A stretch of DNA of 38,388 bases. Origin: Chitinophagales bacterium (GTDB taxonomy: Bacteria; Bacteroidota; Bacteroidia; Chitinophagales; Saprospiraceae). The number at the start of each line of letters is the position of its first letter. Within the stretch, counting starts at the first letter, position 1. A program made the position numbers and the translations under genes. Where the stretch lies: positions 1-38,388 of the forward strand of contig JAAFJT010000042.1 in NCBI GenBank assembly GCA_013298955.1. The letters are read 5' to 3'. This document shows, in pieces, positions 24,635 through 33,289 of the stretch. The notes beneath the pieces are model-generated. The model searched no databases. It worked only from the letters and a program-made list of their open reading frames with translations, and was not told the origin of the DNA.

Positions 24635-24683
24635 GGGACTTTACGTAAGTCCCCCCACTTTGATGACACTTACGTAAAGTCCC
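24635..24683. repeat. GGGACTTTACGTAAGT inverted repeat at the break of the FAD/Fe-S gene
   Basis: Exact 16-base arms, 24635-24650 and 24668-24683, surround a 17-base spacer. The inner part ACTTACGTAAGT is itself palindromic. The right arm lies inside the open frame that leads into the truncated oxidoreductase, so the element coincides with the missing 5' end of that gene. Confidence 0.8.
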
Positions 24684-24703
24684 GTTTTGAACAAGAAGTA
24701 CCT

Positions 24704-26950
24704 TTGATTTTCAATGGTTTGAAGAAAATGCGGGCAACGATTTTGGCAAATGTTGCCTTGACAGCGCGGATTCGCAAGAAATATCAACAAAAAAATACGG
24801 TGGGTTATGGCATCAATGCGTTTGTGGATTTTGAACATCCATTGGATATTTTGGCGCATTTGCTGATTGGGGCGGAAGGGACTTTGGCGTTTATTGCGGA
24901 AGCGGTGTTAAACACAGTGCCTGATTTGCCTTATAAAAAGACGGGTATGTTGTACTTTGAGAGTGCGGAGGCGGCTTGCAATGCGATTCCTGCGTTGATA
25001 CAAACGGGTGCGGCGGCATTGGAATTTATGGATAGGGCATCTTTGCGGTCGGTGGAAAACATGGTGGGCGTACCCGATTTTTTAAAAACGTTGTCACCAC
25101 AAGCGGCATCTATTCTTTGTGAATTTCAAGAAACATCTGAATTGGGTATTTTGGAAAAATATAAATGGGCGCAACCTGTTTTTGCACAATTGCCTTTGCT
25201 ATTTGAACCTCATTTTACTCAAAACGCTGCTGAACAAGCTTTGATGTGGAAGATTCGCAAAGGCATGTATCCGTCTGTAGCGGGCATGCGGGCGAAGGGA
25301 ACTTCTGCTTTATTGGAAGATTTTACGTTTCCTGTGGAACGATTGGGCGAAGCGGTGGTGGACGTGCAACGGTTGTTTGAAAAACATGGTTATCAAAATG
25401 GTATCATTTTCGGACATGCCAAAGATGGGAATTTGCATTTTGTCGTATCGCAGTCGTACGCGACCGAAGCGGCGATTGCTCGTTATGAGCAGTTTAATGA
25501 TGAATTATTTGAATTGGTTTTAAAAAAATATGATGGTGCTTTGAAGGCAGAACACAGCACGGGGCGGGCTGTTGCGGCGTATGTGGAGGCGGAATGGGGG
25601 ACGGATGCGTATCAAATCATGCGACAATTGAAACAATTAATTGACCCGACTCAGTTGTTAAATCCGGGTGTCATCTTGACGGAAGATAAATTATCCCACA
25701 TTCATAACCTAAAAGTGATGCCGATTGTGGAGGAAGAAGTCGATAAATGTATTGAATGTGGTTTTTGCGAGCCGATTTGTCCGAGTCGGGATTTGACGCT
25801 GACACCGCGTCGGCGCATTGGAGTTCGACGGGCGATAAAGCGTTTGGAAGAGTCGGGCGATGCGGCAACACGGGCGACTTTATTGAAAGATTATCAATTT
25901 GACGGCATGGATACGTGTGCAACGGACGGTTTATGCGCGACGAATTGCCCTGTTGACATCAATACGGGCGATTTGGTGAAGCGATTGCGCCGTGAAAATC
26001 ATAGTGCTTTTCAAAATAAAATGGCATTGCGGTTGGCACAGAACTTTGGATTTTTGGAAAAAACAGCCCGAGTAGTAGTTCAAACGGGCTATACGTTCAA
26101 TGCTCTTTTTGGAAAAAACTTCATGCGGAATGCCACTACGATTGGACGAAAAGTGATTCCAAGCCTGCCTTTGTGGTCGAATCAGATTTCAAAACCACCA
26201 CAATTAATTGAAAGTCAATTAGTTGAAAAAGATGATTTATCAATTGTCTATTTTTCAAGTTGCATCAGTCGGATGATGGGCGGAGCTATTTTGAATACCT
26301 TTTTATCGGTTTGCAAAAAAGCAGGGATTTCGGTACGGATGTCCAAAAAATTGCATGGAACGTGTTGTGGACAAATTTTCTCCTCGAAAGGTTTTGTCGA
26401 AGCCCATGCTTTTACTGCAAATGAAACGATTGAAAAATTGCACCTTCAATCCGAAGCGGGGAAAAGGGCGATTGTGTTAGATGTGACGAGTTGTACGCAG
26501 ACGATGAAAGCGTGTAGGAATGTTTTGACCGATGAAAATAAAGTCCGTTTTGACCAATTGACGTTTTTAGATGTCATTGATTTTGCCGCCGATAGGCTTT
26601 TGCCGCGTTTGCAAATCGTCAAACCAAAGGATACAATTGTCTTTCATCCTGTTTGCTCGGTGTATAAAATGGGTTCTATGAGCAAGTTACAGATGATTGG
26701 AAAAAAATGTGCGAAAAAAGCAGATTTTCCCGTTTTTGCAGGTTGTTGTGGGATGGGCGGCGATAAAGGGTTTTATTATCCACAATTGACGCTTGCCGCA
26801 ACGAAAATGGAGGCAAATGAAGTGCAAACAACCGTTTATGATGGCTATTATTCGAGTTCCAAAACTTGTGAAATGGCATTATCAGAAGCTGTCGGTAAAA
26901 ATTATGAATCCATTTTGAAATTATTGGATGAGGTAAGTGCAACGCAATAA
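24704..26950 (+). pseudogene. FAD/Fe-S oxidoreductase (GlcD-GlcF fusion, D-lactate dehydrogenase-like) lacking its FAD-binding N-terminus
   Basis: The frame encodes up to 748 residues from a TTG (24704), or 740 from ATG 24728. It begins with KKMRATILANVALTARIRKKYQQ and NTVGYGINAFVDF, which lies around residue 200 of the usual protein of about 950 residues. It keeps LIGAEGTLAFIAEAVLNTVP, the FAD-oxidase C-terminal domain (IIFGHAKDGNLHF, ALKAEHSTGRAVA), two 4Fe-4S clusters (CIECGFCEPICPS and CATDGLCATNCP) and CCG domains (HGTCCGQ, HPVCSVYKM, GCCGMGG). The diphosphate-binding part (GxGTSLxG type) is absent and is not found upstream. The frame is open back to 24632 through a palindrome but has no ATG. 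It is probably inactive; expression of a shortened form cannot be excluded. Confidence 0.75.
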
Positions 26951-26960
26951 AAATATCGAA

Positions 26961-27006
26961 AAAAGGTTGGTAGTCGGGAAATAAATTTCCCGACTACCAA
27001 CCTTTT
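26961..27006. terminator. GTAGTCGGGAAAT-family palindrome, copy 2
   Basis: Perfect 22-base arms (26961-26982 and 26985-27006) surround AA. It lies 10 bases past the stop of the oxidoreductase and 53 bases before the end of the convergent PIN gene. The core matches 21120-21170, but the outer stem here is AAAAGGTTG. Confidence 0.75.
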
Positions 27007-27059
27007 CAATTATTTGCATTTTGAGTGGTTCGTTTTACTCAACTATTTACGAACATATA

Positions 27060-27470
27060 TTAGTATTTTTTATACAAAATTTTAAATTCATCATACCTCA
27101 CAATTTCGACCTCAAAAAGAGGTCGTTTACGCAATGGGTTAAAATGTTTATCATCAGAAACCAAATACTTAGCACGTGCTGCTACAGCGCAATCTAAAAA
27201 TTTATTATCATCTGGGTCTTGTTCGACAGCTTGCCAAAAGTAGTATTTTTCAACCAATAATAAATTAGGCAAAGTCATAATTAAATCCATCATTGCTTGA
27301 GCAATTGGAACCCCTAATCGTCGTTCAAATACCTCTTCATATTCAGATAATATGTCCGTCGTGACACATAAAATCCACCGCTCTGCCAAAATTTCGGCAA
27401 AAACCCAGTGCATCGCAGATTTGGGAGACAAACTTGGCAATAATACATTGGTATCAACAACAATTCTCAT
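27060..27470 (-). CDS. PIN-domain toxin of a type II toxin-antitoxin pair
   Basis: The 136-residue protein has the PIN nuclease acidic residues: Asp in IVVDTNVLLPSL (start), Glu in LSEYEEVFERRL, and Asp in DPDDNKFLDCAVAARAKYLVSDDKHF. The last block is typical of the subfamily named putative toxin component near PIN. PIN toxins cleave RNA with Mg ions. The gene starts 2 bases after the upstream small gene, the standard antitoxin-toxin order. Confidence 0.88.
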   Translation of the reverse strand: MRIVVDTNVLLPSLSPKSAMHWVFAEILAERWILCVTTDILSEYEEVFERRLGVPIAQAMMDLIMTLPNLLLVEKYYFWQAVEQDPDDNKFLDCAVAARAKYLVSDDKHFNPLRKRPLFEVEIVRYDEFKILYKKY

Positions 27471-27472
27471 AC

Positions 27473-27709
27473 TTATTTTTTTAAAAATTTATTTTGTGAC
27501 AAATAAGGCGTTCTTTGATGCTCAGTAGCCCATTCTGACATCGTTTGCTGACTCCAACCTTCTTTTTCCCAAAGTTGATTCAACAATTGGAAAGCGCGTT
27601 GCGCTTTAAAAGCTACTAAAACGCGTCGCAATTCCAATAATTCAACCTCATTCAAATCTTGTTTGAATAATTCCAATAGCTCTATTTGAGCATTTGTTAA
27701 TATTTTCAT
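27473..27709 (-). CDS. Antitoxin partner of the PIN toxin
   Basis: The 78-residue protein starts at ATG 27709; ATG 27715 is also possible. The -7 box at 27742-27735 lies just upstream and rules out the longer frame to 27775. The sequence (MKILTNAQIELLELFKQDLN then EVELLELRRVLVAF) is mostly helical and resembles small Bacteroidota proteins found next to PIN genes. The C-terminus (YLSQNKFLKK) is basic. No DNA-binding motif is obvious. The antitoxin role follows from position. Confidence 0.7.
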   Translation of the reverse strand: MKILTNAQIELLELFKQDLNEVELLELRRVLVAFKAQRAFQLLNQLWEKEGWSQQTMSEWATEHQRTPYLSQNKFLKK

Positions 27710-27734
27710 TCCCATATTGAAACCTATTTTTATG

Positions 27735-27742
27735 CAAAGATA
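27735..27742 (-). promoter_or_regulatory. -7 box (TATCTTTG) of the antitoxin-toxin operon
   Basis: CAAAGATA on the + strand reads TATCTTTG on the minus strand. Transcription would begin about 10-15 bases before the ATG at 27715/27709. Confidence 0.6.
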
Positions 27743-27784
27743 GATTTTTTTATTAAAAAGATTGCTTTTTTTCACAAAAGTACC

Positions 27785-27792
27785 TATCTTTG
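27785..27792 (+). promoter_or_regulatory. -7 box (TATCTTTG) of the tRNA-Leu gene
   Basis: It is an exact consensus match, 22 bases before the tRNA. It lies back to back with the antitoxin promoter at 27742-27735. Confidence 0.65.
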
Positions 27793-27813
27793 CGGCGCAA
27801 TCGCACTACAAAA

Positions 27814-27895
27814 ACCCACGTGGTGAAATTGGTAGACATGCTACTTTGAGGGGGTAGTGCCGCAAGGTGTACCGGTTCGAATCCGGTCGTGGGTA
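27814..27895 (+). tRNA. tRNA-Leu(GAG)
   Basis: The 82-nucleotide molecule folds as a type II tRNA. The acceptor stem ACCCACG (27814-27820) pairs with CGTGGGT (27888-27894). The anticodon stem CTACT/GGTAG encloses the loop TTGAGGG, giving anticodon GAG, which reads CTC and CTT. It has a leucine-type variable arm (GCCGCAAGGT) and a T arm ACCGG-TTCGAAT-CCGGT. The discriminator base is A and CCA is not encoded. A strong terminator follows. Confidence 0.95.
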
Positions 27896-27901
27896 CAAGA
27901 C

Positions 27902-27934
27902 AATGCTTCGATGATGTAATATCATCGAAGCATT
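27902..27934 (+). terminator. Intrinsic terminator of the tRNA-Leu gene
   Basis: AATGCTTCGATGAT (27902-27915) pairs exactly with 27921-27934 around GTAAT, followed by TATTTTTAT. It begins 7 bases after the tRNA. Confidence 0.8.
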
Positions 27935-27947
27935 TATTTTTATATCA

Positions 27948-27980
27948 ACCGCTTGGAGGGTTTCAAACCCTCCAAACGGT
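27948..27980. terminator. TTGGAGGGTTT-family hairpin, copy 2
   Basis: Sixteen-base arms surround one C, with one mismatch (ACCGC against the partner of ACCGT). It lies 15 bases past the stop of the minus-strand SH3 gene. The core is the same as in 19526 and 28865, with a different outer stem. Confidence 0.65.
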
Positions 27981-27995
27981 GTGTGTGATTCGTGT

Positions 27996-28799
27996 TTATC
28001 TTTTTTTCTTGTAAAAACTAATTCCAGCCCCATAAACCCAACCCGATACACCCTTTTGCGTCCGAATTTTAATCCAAGGTTCATTGGTCACTTCGCCATT
28101 GGCAAGGGTCACTTGTTGCGTTGTTTCGGTGACTTCACTTAGAAAAGTGACTGGTTCATACAAATGCAAACGACCCAATAGTTTCCCACTTACATTCGGT
28201 TGCGTCCTCAAATTAAGGTTTTCAATGGTCACATATAAAGTGGGACCACTCGGCGCAACGACCGCACCTTGTGCAGAAACGGCTGAACCACCGCCTTTGG
28301 AGGTCAAACCATGGGATTCCGCAGGGTGCATCGGGACTAATTTGATACTTGGAGCCGCAGGCGCGTGTGTCACCACAGGCGCAACTGCCATATTCGGCGC
28401 AGGCGCAACAGGCGCAACTGCCACAGGCGCGGGTGCTGGCGTTTGAACGACTACATATTGTTGAGGAATCGTACCATTAGGCGTTCCGACAGGCTGCATC
28501 GTCACCACCATCGGTTGTGGCGGCGCAGGTTGTACTTGCACTTGCGCAGGCGTTTTAGGCGGCACGGGTTTTACGCCAACCGTTGGCGGCGCAATAGGCG
28601 CGGCAGCAGGAACCGTCACCGTACTCACCGAAATCGTATCTGTAATGCGTGGGCGCGGCGGCGATTCGAGTCCAATAAGGGCTGATTTACCTGTTAATTC
28701 TCTCTTTTTTTCATTGCAACGGCTGATGCCCCACATGAAAATCAATATTAACCCGATACTGATAATCGTCGTTTCAAGGTCTGGGAATATTTTGAACAT
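27996..28799 (-). CDS. Membrane-anchored SH3-domain protein with Pro/Ala-rich linker
   Basis: The 267-residue protein starts at ATG 28799. A single N-terminal membrane helix (TTIISIGLILIFMWGI) is followed by about 140 residues rich in Pro, Ala and Val (PAPAPVAVAPVAPAPNM and similar) and then a bacterial SH3 (SH3_3) domain: YVTIENLNLRTQPNVSGKLL, VTFLSEV, EPWIKIRTQKGVSGWVYGAGI. Such domains often bind peptidoglycan. The linker would span the periplasm. The gene is 107 bases downstream of the TPR-CHAT gene, with a hairpin between, so the two may or may not share a transcript. Confidence 0.8.
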   Translation of the reverse strand: MFKIFPDLETTIISIGLILIFMWGISRCNEKKRELTGKSALIGLESPPRPRITDTISVSTVTVPAAAPIAPPTVGVKPVPPKTPAQVQVQPAPPQPMVVTMQPVGTPNGTIPQQYVVVQTPAPAPVAVAPVAPAPNMAVAPVVTHAPAAPSIKLVPMHPAESHGLTSKGGGSAVSAQGAVVAPSGPTLYVTIENLNLRTQPNVSGKLLGRLHLYEPVTFLSEVTETTQQVTLANGEVTNEPWIKIRTQKGVSGWVYGAGISFYKKKR

Positions 28800-28864
28800 A
28801 GTATGGCGTTGAGTAATTAAAAAAATTAAAATATTATAAGTAGATGGTATATTTAACATATCAC

Positions 28865-28899
28865 CACCGATTGGAGGGTTTCAAACCCTCCAATCGGTG
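28865..28899. terminator. TTGGAGGGTTT-family hairpin, copy 3
   Basis: Perfect 17-base arms surround one C. The outer stem CACCGA/TCGGTG differs from the other two copies but is complementary within itself. It begins 7 bases past the stop of the TPR-CHAT gene. Confidence 0.7.
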
Positions 28900-28905
28900 C
28901 CATTT

Positions 28906-31746
28906 TTAAAGCGTATTGAAACGCAATTTCTGTTTGTAAAAGGCAAATAACAAACCAGCGGCACATCCGCCCAAAGTCCATTTCATCCAATTTTTATTTT
29001 CCATCAAAGGGCGCACATCTCCAATCACAACCGTTGCTGCCCAAGCATTTGGAATCGTACTACTGGGCATTTCTTGTGCGTTGATAAAATCTTTTTTAGC
29101 TTGTTGCAAGGCGTAATCCTTTGGTTGACCTTGTTTTAAATATTTATAAAAACCTAACATGATTTTAGAACTGGATTCATCTGGAATACTCCAAAGACTC
29201 ATCACCGTCGTTTGACAACCCGAATACGCAAAAGCTCTCGCCAAACTCATAATGCCTTCTCCGCGTTTCAACGCGCCGTTACCTGTATTACAAGCACTCA
29301 AAACCGCTAAACCTGCCTTCAAAGGCGTTGCATACAACTCGGCAACCGTCAACAAATGCGCAGTCGAGTCTCTTGAAGTGGCATCAGGGGCGAACACCAA
29401 AGCCGATTCTAATGGATTATTCATATTCAAAATCCCGTGCATGGTCAAATGTAAAATACCATAATTGGGTGCTTCCGTTATAAAAGCCCGTTTGGTTGCG
29501 TCCTGATCCATAAACGTATCGCCCCCAAACAATTCGTAAATCGCCCGCACCTCTTTCTTAGAAAAGCGCAATGGATTCATTACACCGCGTGTCGCACCTG
29601 CATTATCGGCAATGCTTGGATAAGAAATCGCAAATCCACCAAAACCATCCGTATAATTGCTTTTTTCGAGGTGGGTCAATAACGTATTGGAATACAACTC
29701 ACTCACCGCGTAATCTTGCAACAGATAAGGTACATTTTTACCTTGATTGGTGTTAGAAGGTTGCGTTAGCAGGGTTTCAAATGAAATGTATCCTAATAAA
29801 CCATCTTTCACTAAACGCAATCGCTTGATATTCAAATGATTGTCTTTCAAATCCTTTAAAGGTTCTGATAATAATAATTCATATAAAGCAAACGAACTTT
29901 GCGTAAAATCTTGAATAGATTGTTTTTGTTTCACAAAATGCTCATCCCCTGTCGCTCTTTTCAACATCAATATCGTAGAATCAAAGTCTTTCGGCAAGGG
30001 CTGTGCATAAAATTGATGAAAATTTTGTGCCACCACCACTGAATATAACACCGTATCGCCTACAAAATATTCGATAAAAGCCGTTTCCGAATCCACCGCT
30101 TTTTGGATTTGCGCCCCTGTAAGGGGGGTAGCAGGTTGGAATTTCAATCGATGGTACTCAGGATATTTCTGGCTCAATTCTTTTGAAAACCCTTCTAATG
30201 CCACTGTTGCTTTACCCAATTCTACTTGATATTTGGCTTTGGTGTTTTCATTGGCTTCTTTAGCAATTTCTTTTTGCCAATAATTCCGAACCGCTTTCAA
30301 ATCATTTTCTTGGGCTAATATGGTTTCGGGTACGCCCGCAAAATTTTTAGCACGGCGGTCTTGAAGTGTTTGTAACAATAAAGTTGCCTTGCTTTGCTCA
30401 CTAAAATACAAGGCTTCATCTATATATTTCGTATCATTTGATTGTCTATAATATTGATAATCAAGGCTTATCGCATCTTCATACATGCTTCTCGCTTGTT
30501 CAGAAAGGCTTAATTGACTCCCATCAGATTGCGCTACGGTACGCGCCAATTGAATCAAACTATCCGCTTGTTTGTACAACAATCGAACAGATACCCATTC
30601 AGGCTCCGTACGCGCCGCAGAACGCAATAATTTTGCCTTACCAGTGATGAGTTCTAACAAATTGGCAGGGGTTTCCGTCGTGCCAGAGGCTGCTATGGCG
30701 GCATCATAAGCCTCTAATGCCGCAGTTGTGGATTTCATATCTTGCAAAATATGACCTATCTCCGCATAACCCTCCATCAATACGGGGTGTTTGCCTTGTG
30801 CATACGCAAATTTTGATTGACGCAACTTTAAGGAGTATTGGGCTTCCTTCAAAGCAACTTCTAAGTTGCCAAAAGCATGATAGGTACGAGCGCGTTCTAT
30901 ATGCACATTGGCAAGGCGTGACGTATCACGCCCATATTTAATATAAATGCGCTCTGCTTTCTGCAACCAAGATAAAGACGCTTCATATTGCTGCAAATCT
31001 CGATACATCACACCAATATTGAGATAACAATTCGCAACGCCTAAATCGTCAAAATCCATCAAACGGGTATATAATTGAATGGATTCCTCCCAACGACTGA
31101 TAGCCGCCTCATATTGTTGTTCGTGTCGATGGGCTATCCCTAAAATATTAAGGCAGGAAGGGACATTAGGTGCGTATTCATTATTTTTTTCAACAAAATA
31201 AGACATGGCTAAATAGCCATATTCAATCGCTTTCGGGTGGTCGCCAAGCGATAAATAGACTTCACTCATCCCATATAAAATATTGGCATAGAGGCTTGTA
31301 TCTGCTTTAGTAGCTACTTTGAGGTGGGCAGCTCGCTCAAAATAAATTAAGGCTTGGGAATAAATCCGTTTATTCAAATAGGCTTGAGCAATATTATTAG
31401 ATGTTTTAGCCGTCATAAAATGTGCTTCCCCAAAAACAGCCAAACGAATGGCTAACGCTTTCTCATAAACCTCAATCGCTTTATCATAATCTTCTAATTT
31501 GCTGTAATAATGAACCCCTAATTTATGGTATAAAATCGCCAACAGGGTATCATTTTTATCTAAAACGGGGCGTACGACTCGAATCATAGAGTCGAATTGA
31601 TGGACAGCGGCTTGACTATTCGGATTCGCTTGGGCAAGGCTAATCCCTTTTTGAATTTGCTCATGCAGCGTCATTTTATCTGCTTGGTGTTGGCTGACCA
31701 ACAGGCAGAAAAGGAGGGGACACCAAAGCCAATATTGCCACTTCAT
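28906..31746 (-). CDS. Exported TPR-CHAT protein (caspase-like peptidase domain)
   Basis: The 946-residue protein has a signal-like N-terminus (MKWQYWLWCPLLFCLLVSQ), then at least eight tetratricopeptide repeats (about residues 40-350, for example YDKAIEVYEKALAIRL and YEAASLLWEES-like units), a helical middle region, and a C-terminal CHAT domain. Its catalytic pair is His770 (ILHLTMHGILNMNNP) and Cys819 (LAVLSACNTGNGALKRGEG). A single membrane helix near the end (GGCAAGLLFAFYKQKL) could anchor it, with a short basic tail. CHAT domains are separase/caspase-like cysteine peptidases. Many are stand-alone in Bacteroidota, and a few act in defence, such as the TPR-CHAT partner of type III-E CRISPR. 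Nothing here points to CRISPR. Confidence 0.9.
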   Translation of the reverse strand: MKWQYWLWCPLLFCLLVSQHQADKMTLHEQIQKGISLAQANPNSQAAVHQFDSMIRVVRPVLDKNDTLLAILYHKLGVHYYSKLEDYDKAIEVYEKALAIRLAVFGEAHFMTAKTSNNIAQAYLNKRIYSQALIYFERAAHLKVATKADTSLYANILYGMSEVYLSLGDHPKAIEYGYLAMSYFVEKNNEYAPNVPSCLNILGIAHRHEQQYEAAISRWEESIQLYTRLMDFDDLGVANCYLNIGVMYRDLQQYEASLSWLQKAERIYIKYGRDTSRLANVHIERARTYHAFGNLEVALKEAQYSLKLRQSKFAYAQGKHPVLMEGYAEIGHILQDMKSTTAALEAYDAAIAASGTTETPANLLELITGKAKLLRSAARTEPEWVSVRLLYKQADSLIQLARTVAQSDGSQLSLSEQARSMYEDAISLDYQYYRQSNDTKYIDEALYFSEQSKATLLLQTLQDRRAKNFAGVPETILAQENDLKAVRNYWQKEIAKEANENTKAKYQVELGKATVALEGFSKELSQKYPEYHRLKFQPATPLTGAQIQKAVDSETAFIEYFVGDTVLYSVVVAQNFHQFYAQPLPKDFDSTILMLKRATGDEHFVKQKQSIQDFTQSSFALYELLLSEPLKDLKDNHLNIKRLRLVKDGLLGYISFETLLTQPSNTNQGKNVPYLLQDYAVSELYSNTLLTHLEKSNYTDGFGGFAISYPSIADNAGATRGVMNPLRFSKKEVRAIYELFGGDTFMDQDATKRAFITEAPNYGILHLTMHGILNMNNPLESALVFAPDATSRDSTAHLLTVAELYATPLKAGLAVLSACNTGNGALKRGEGIMSLARAFAYSGCQTTVMSLWSIPDESSSKIMLGFYKYLKQGQPKDYALQQAKKDFINAQEMPSSTIPNAWAATVVIGDVRPLMENKNWMKWTLGGCAAGLLFAFYKQKLRFNTL

Positions 31747-31834
31747 GATGATAATAAATTGATTATGAAAGAATTATAAATTAATTATGAATGGAATTTG
31801 AGTTTTAATTCCTTGTTTGATGCAAATAGAATAA

Positions 31835-31842
31835 CAAAGATA
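31835..31842 (-). promoter_or_regulatory. -7 box (TATCTTTG) of the TPR-CHAT gene
   Basis: CAAAGATA on the + strand reads TATCTTTG on the minus strand, 89 bases upstream of the ATG at 31746, divergent from the nadD promoter. Confidence 0.55.
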
Positions 31843-31942
31843 AGCAAATTTGTTTACGTAGGTGGATAAAACAGGGGAAATGTTAAAATGTCTTTTTGAG
31901 GATACTCAAAGCAAAACAATGATTGTAAAACGTAAAAAAAAC

Positions 31943-31950
31943 TATCTTTG
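31943..31950 (+). promoter_or_regulatory. -7 box (TATCTTTG) of the nadD operon
   Basis: It is an exact consensus match, 35 bases upstream of the nadD ATG. A TTG at 31923-31925 lies 17 bases before it and may be the -33 element. Confidence 0.6.
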
Positions 31951-31984
31951 TGCAACCATTCAATTTTTATAACATATTAAAAAA

Positions 31985-32560
31985 ATGAAAATAGGTCTCT
32001 TTTTTGGTTCTTTCAATCCGATTCATGTGGGGCATTTGATTATTGCCAATTTCATGGCAACGCAGACGGATTTACAACAAGTGTGGCTAATCGTCTCGCC
32101 GCATAATCCGTTGAAAATGAAAAACTCTTTGGCGCGAGACCATGATAGGCTGCATTGGGTGCAAACCGCAGTGGCGGATAATCCGCGTTTGCGGGCTTCG
32201 GATGTGGAGTTTAAATTGGATAAACCTTCTTATACCATTGATACGCTGCGTGTTTTAAATAAGAAATTTCCACAACATGAATTTGCCCTTATCATGGGCG
32301 GCGATAATTTGGCAACGCTCCAAAAATGGAAAGATTATGAAACTATTTTAAGTGATTATGCTATTTATGTGTATAAACGACCGCGTTATGAATTGGGCGC
32401 GTTGGAATCGCATCCGCGTGTCCGCACTTTTGACGCGCCTTCGATGGAGATTTCAGCTACGTTCATTCGACAATGTGTCGCACAAGGCAAATCGATTCAG
32501 TATTTAGTGCCTGCGGCGATTCAAGAAGAAGTGGAAATCATTCTTAAAAAAACGGTTTAA
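31985..32560 (+). CDS. nadD: Nicotinate-nucleotide adenylyltransferase
   Basis: The 191-residue enzyme transfers AMP from ATP to nicotinate mononucleotide in NAD synthesis. It shows the nucleotidyltransferase start GLFFGSFNPIHVGHLIIANF (with the HxGH motif), VSPHNPLKMKNSLARDHDR, ALIMGGDNLATLQKWKDYE, YVYKRPRYE, and the C-terminal PSMEISATFIRQCVAQGKS (ISxTxxR motif). Length is normal. It is the first gene of a closely spaced series (gaps of 23, 16 and 27 bases) with trmB, a membrane protein and a FadJ-like protein. Confidence 0.95.
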   Translation: MKIGLFFGSFNPIHVGHLIIANFMATQTDLQQVWLIVSPHNPLKMKNSLARDHDRLHWVQTAVADNPRLRASDVEFKLDKPSYTIDTLRVLNKKFPQHEFALIMGGDNLATLQKWKDYETILSDYAIYVYKRPRYELGALESHPRVRTFDAPSMEISATFIRQCVAQGKSIQYLVPAAIQEEVEIILKKTV

Positions 32561-32583
32561 AATTTATAATAATTTAAAATAAT

Positions 32584-33273
32584 ATGAGTCGGAATAAGTT
32601 AGAAAAATTTGCCGAATTGATGGCGTGTCCGAATGTCTATGAAAATCGGACGCATGATAATGAAAAACCAACGTTAGAACAAGAGGGCGTTTTTTACGAA
32701 TTGAAAGGGCAATGGAATGAAAAGCATTTCAAAAAAAACCAACCGATTATCCTCGAATTGGCTTGTGGGCGCGGCGAATACACATTAGGTTTAGCGCGGA
32801 TGTTTCCAAATTACAATTTTATTGGGGTGGACATCAAAGGGGCGCGCATTCATCAAGGCGCGACGATTGCCTTAACTGAAAATTTGCAAAATGTGGCGTT
32901 TTTGCGCACGCGGATTGAACAAATAGAGGCTTTTTTGGCAGCAGGCGAAGTTTCAGAAATCTGGATTACGTTTCCAGACCCTTTTTTGCGCGACAGCAAG
33001 GAAAATCGGCGACTCACTTCGCCCCCTTTTTTGGAAAGGTATCGTCGTTTTTTGAAACCCAATGGCTTGATGCACCTCAAAACGGATTCAGATGTATTAT
33101 ATGATTTCACCATTGAAACGTTGAAAAAGGATGAAAAAACAACGCTTTTGTATCAAAATGATGACATTTACCGTCACGATTTGATTTTGCCTGCCTTATC
33201 GTTGAAAACGTATTACGAAAAAATGCACTTAAAAGCAGGTAAAACGATTAAATATATTCAATTCCAAATCTAA
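32584..33273 (+). CDS. trmB: tRNA (guanine-N7-)-methyltransferase
   Basis: The 229-residue SAM-dependent enzyme makes m7G46 in the tRNA variable loop. The SAM site is PIILELACGRGEYTLGLA and NYNFIGVDIKGARI. The substrate side shows IWITFPDPFLRDSKENRRLTS and the later LMHLKTDSDVLYDFT. The first 55 residues contain KFAELMACPNVYENR, a common start in this family in Bacteroidota. It is the second gene of the nadD series. Confidence 0.93.
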   Translation: MSRNKLEKFAELMACPNVYENRTHDNEKPTLEQEGVFYELKGQWNEKHFKKNQPIILELACGRGEYTLGLARMFPNYNFIGVDIKGARIHQGATIALTENLQNVAFLRTRIEQIEAFLAAGEVSEIWITFPDPFLRDSKENRRLTSPPFLERYRRFLKPNGLMHLKTDSDVLYDFTIETLKKDEKTTLLYQNDDIYRHDLILPALSLKTYYEKMHLKAGKTIKYIQFQI

Positions 33274-33289
33274 ACAACTCTATTTTTTT

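Noticed and set aside
27710-27775. Longer start for the antitoxin
   Set aside because: The extension crosses the -7 box at 27742-27735, so it would lie upstream of the transcript start.
27806-28084. Minus-strand open frame over the tRNA
   Set aside because: It runs antisense through tRNA-Leu and its terminator and overlaps the end of the SH3 gene in another frame. No family features are present.
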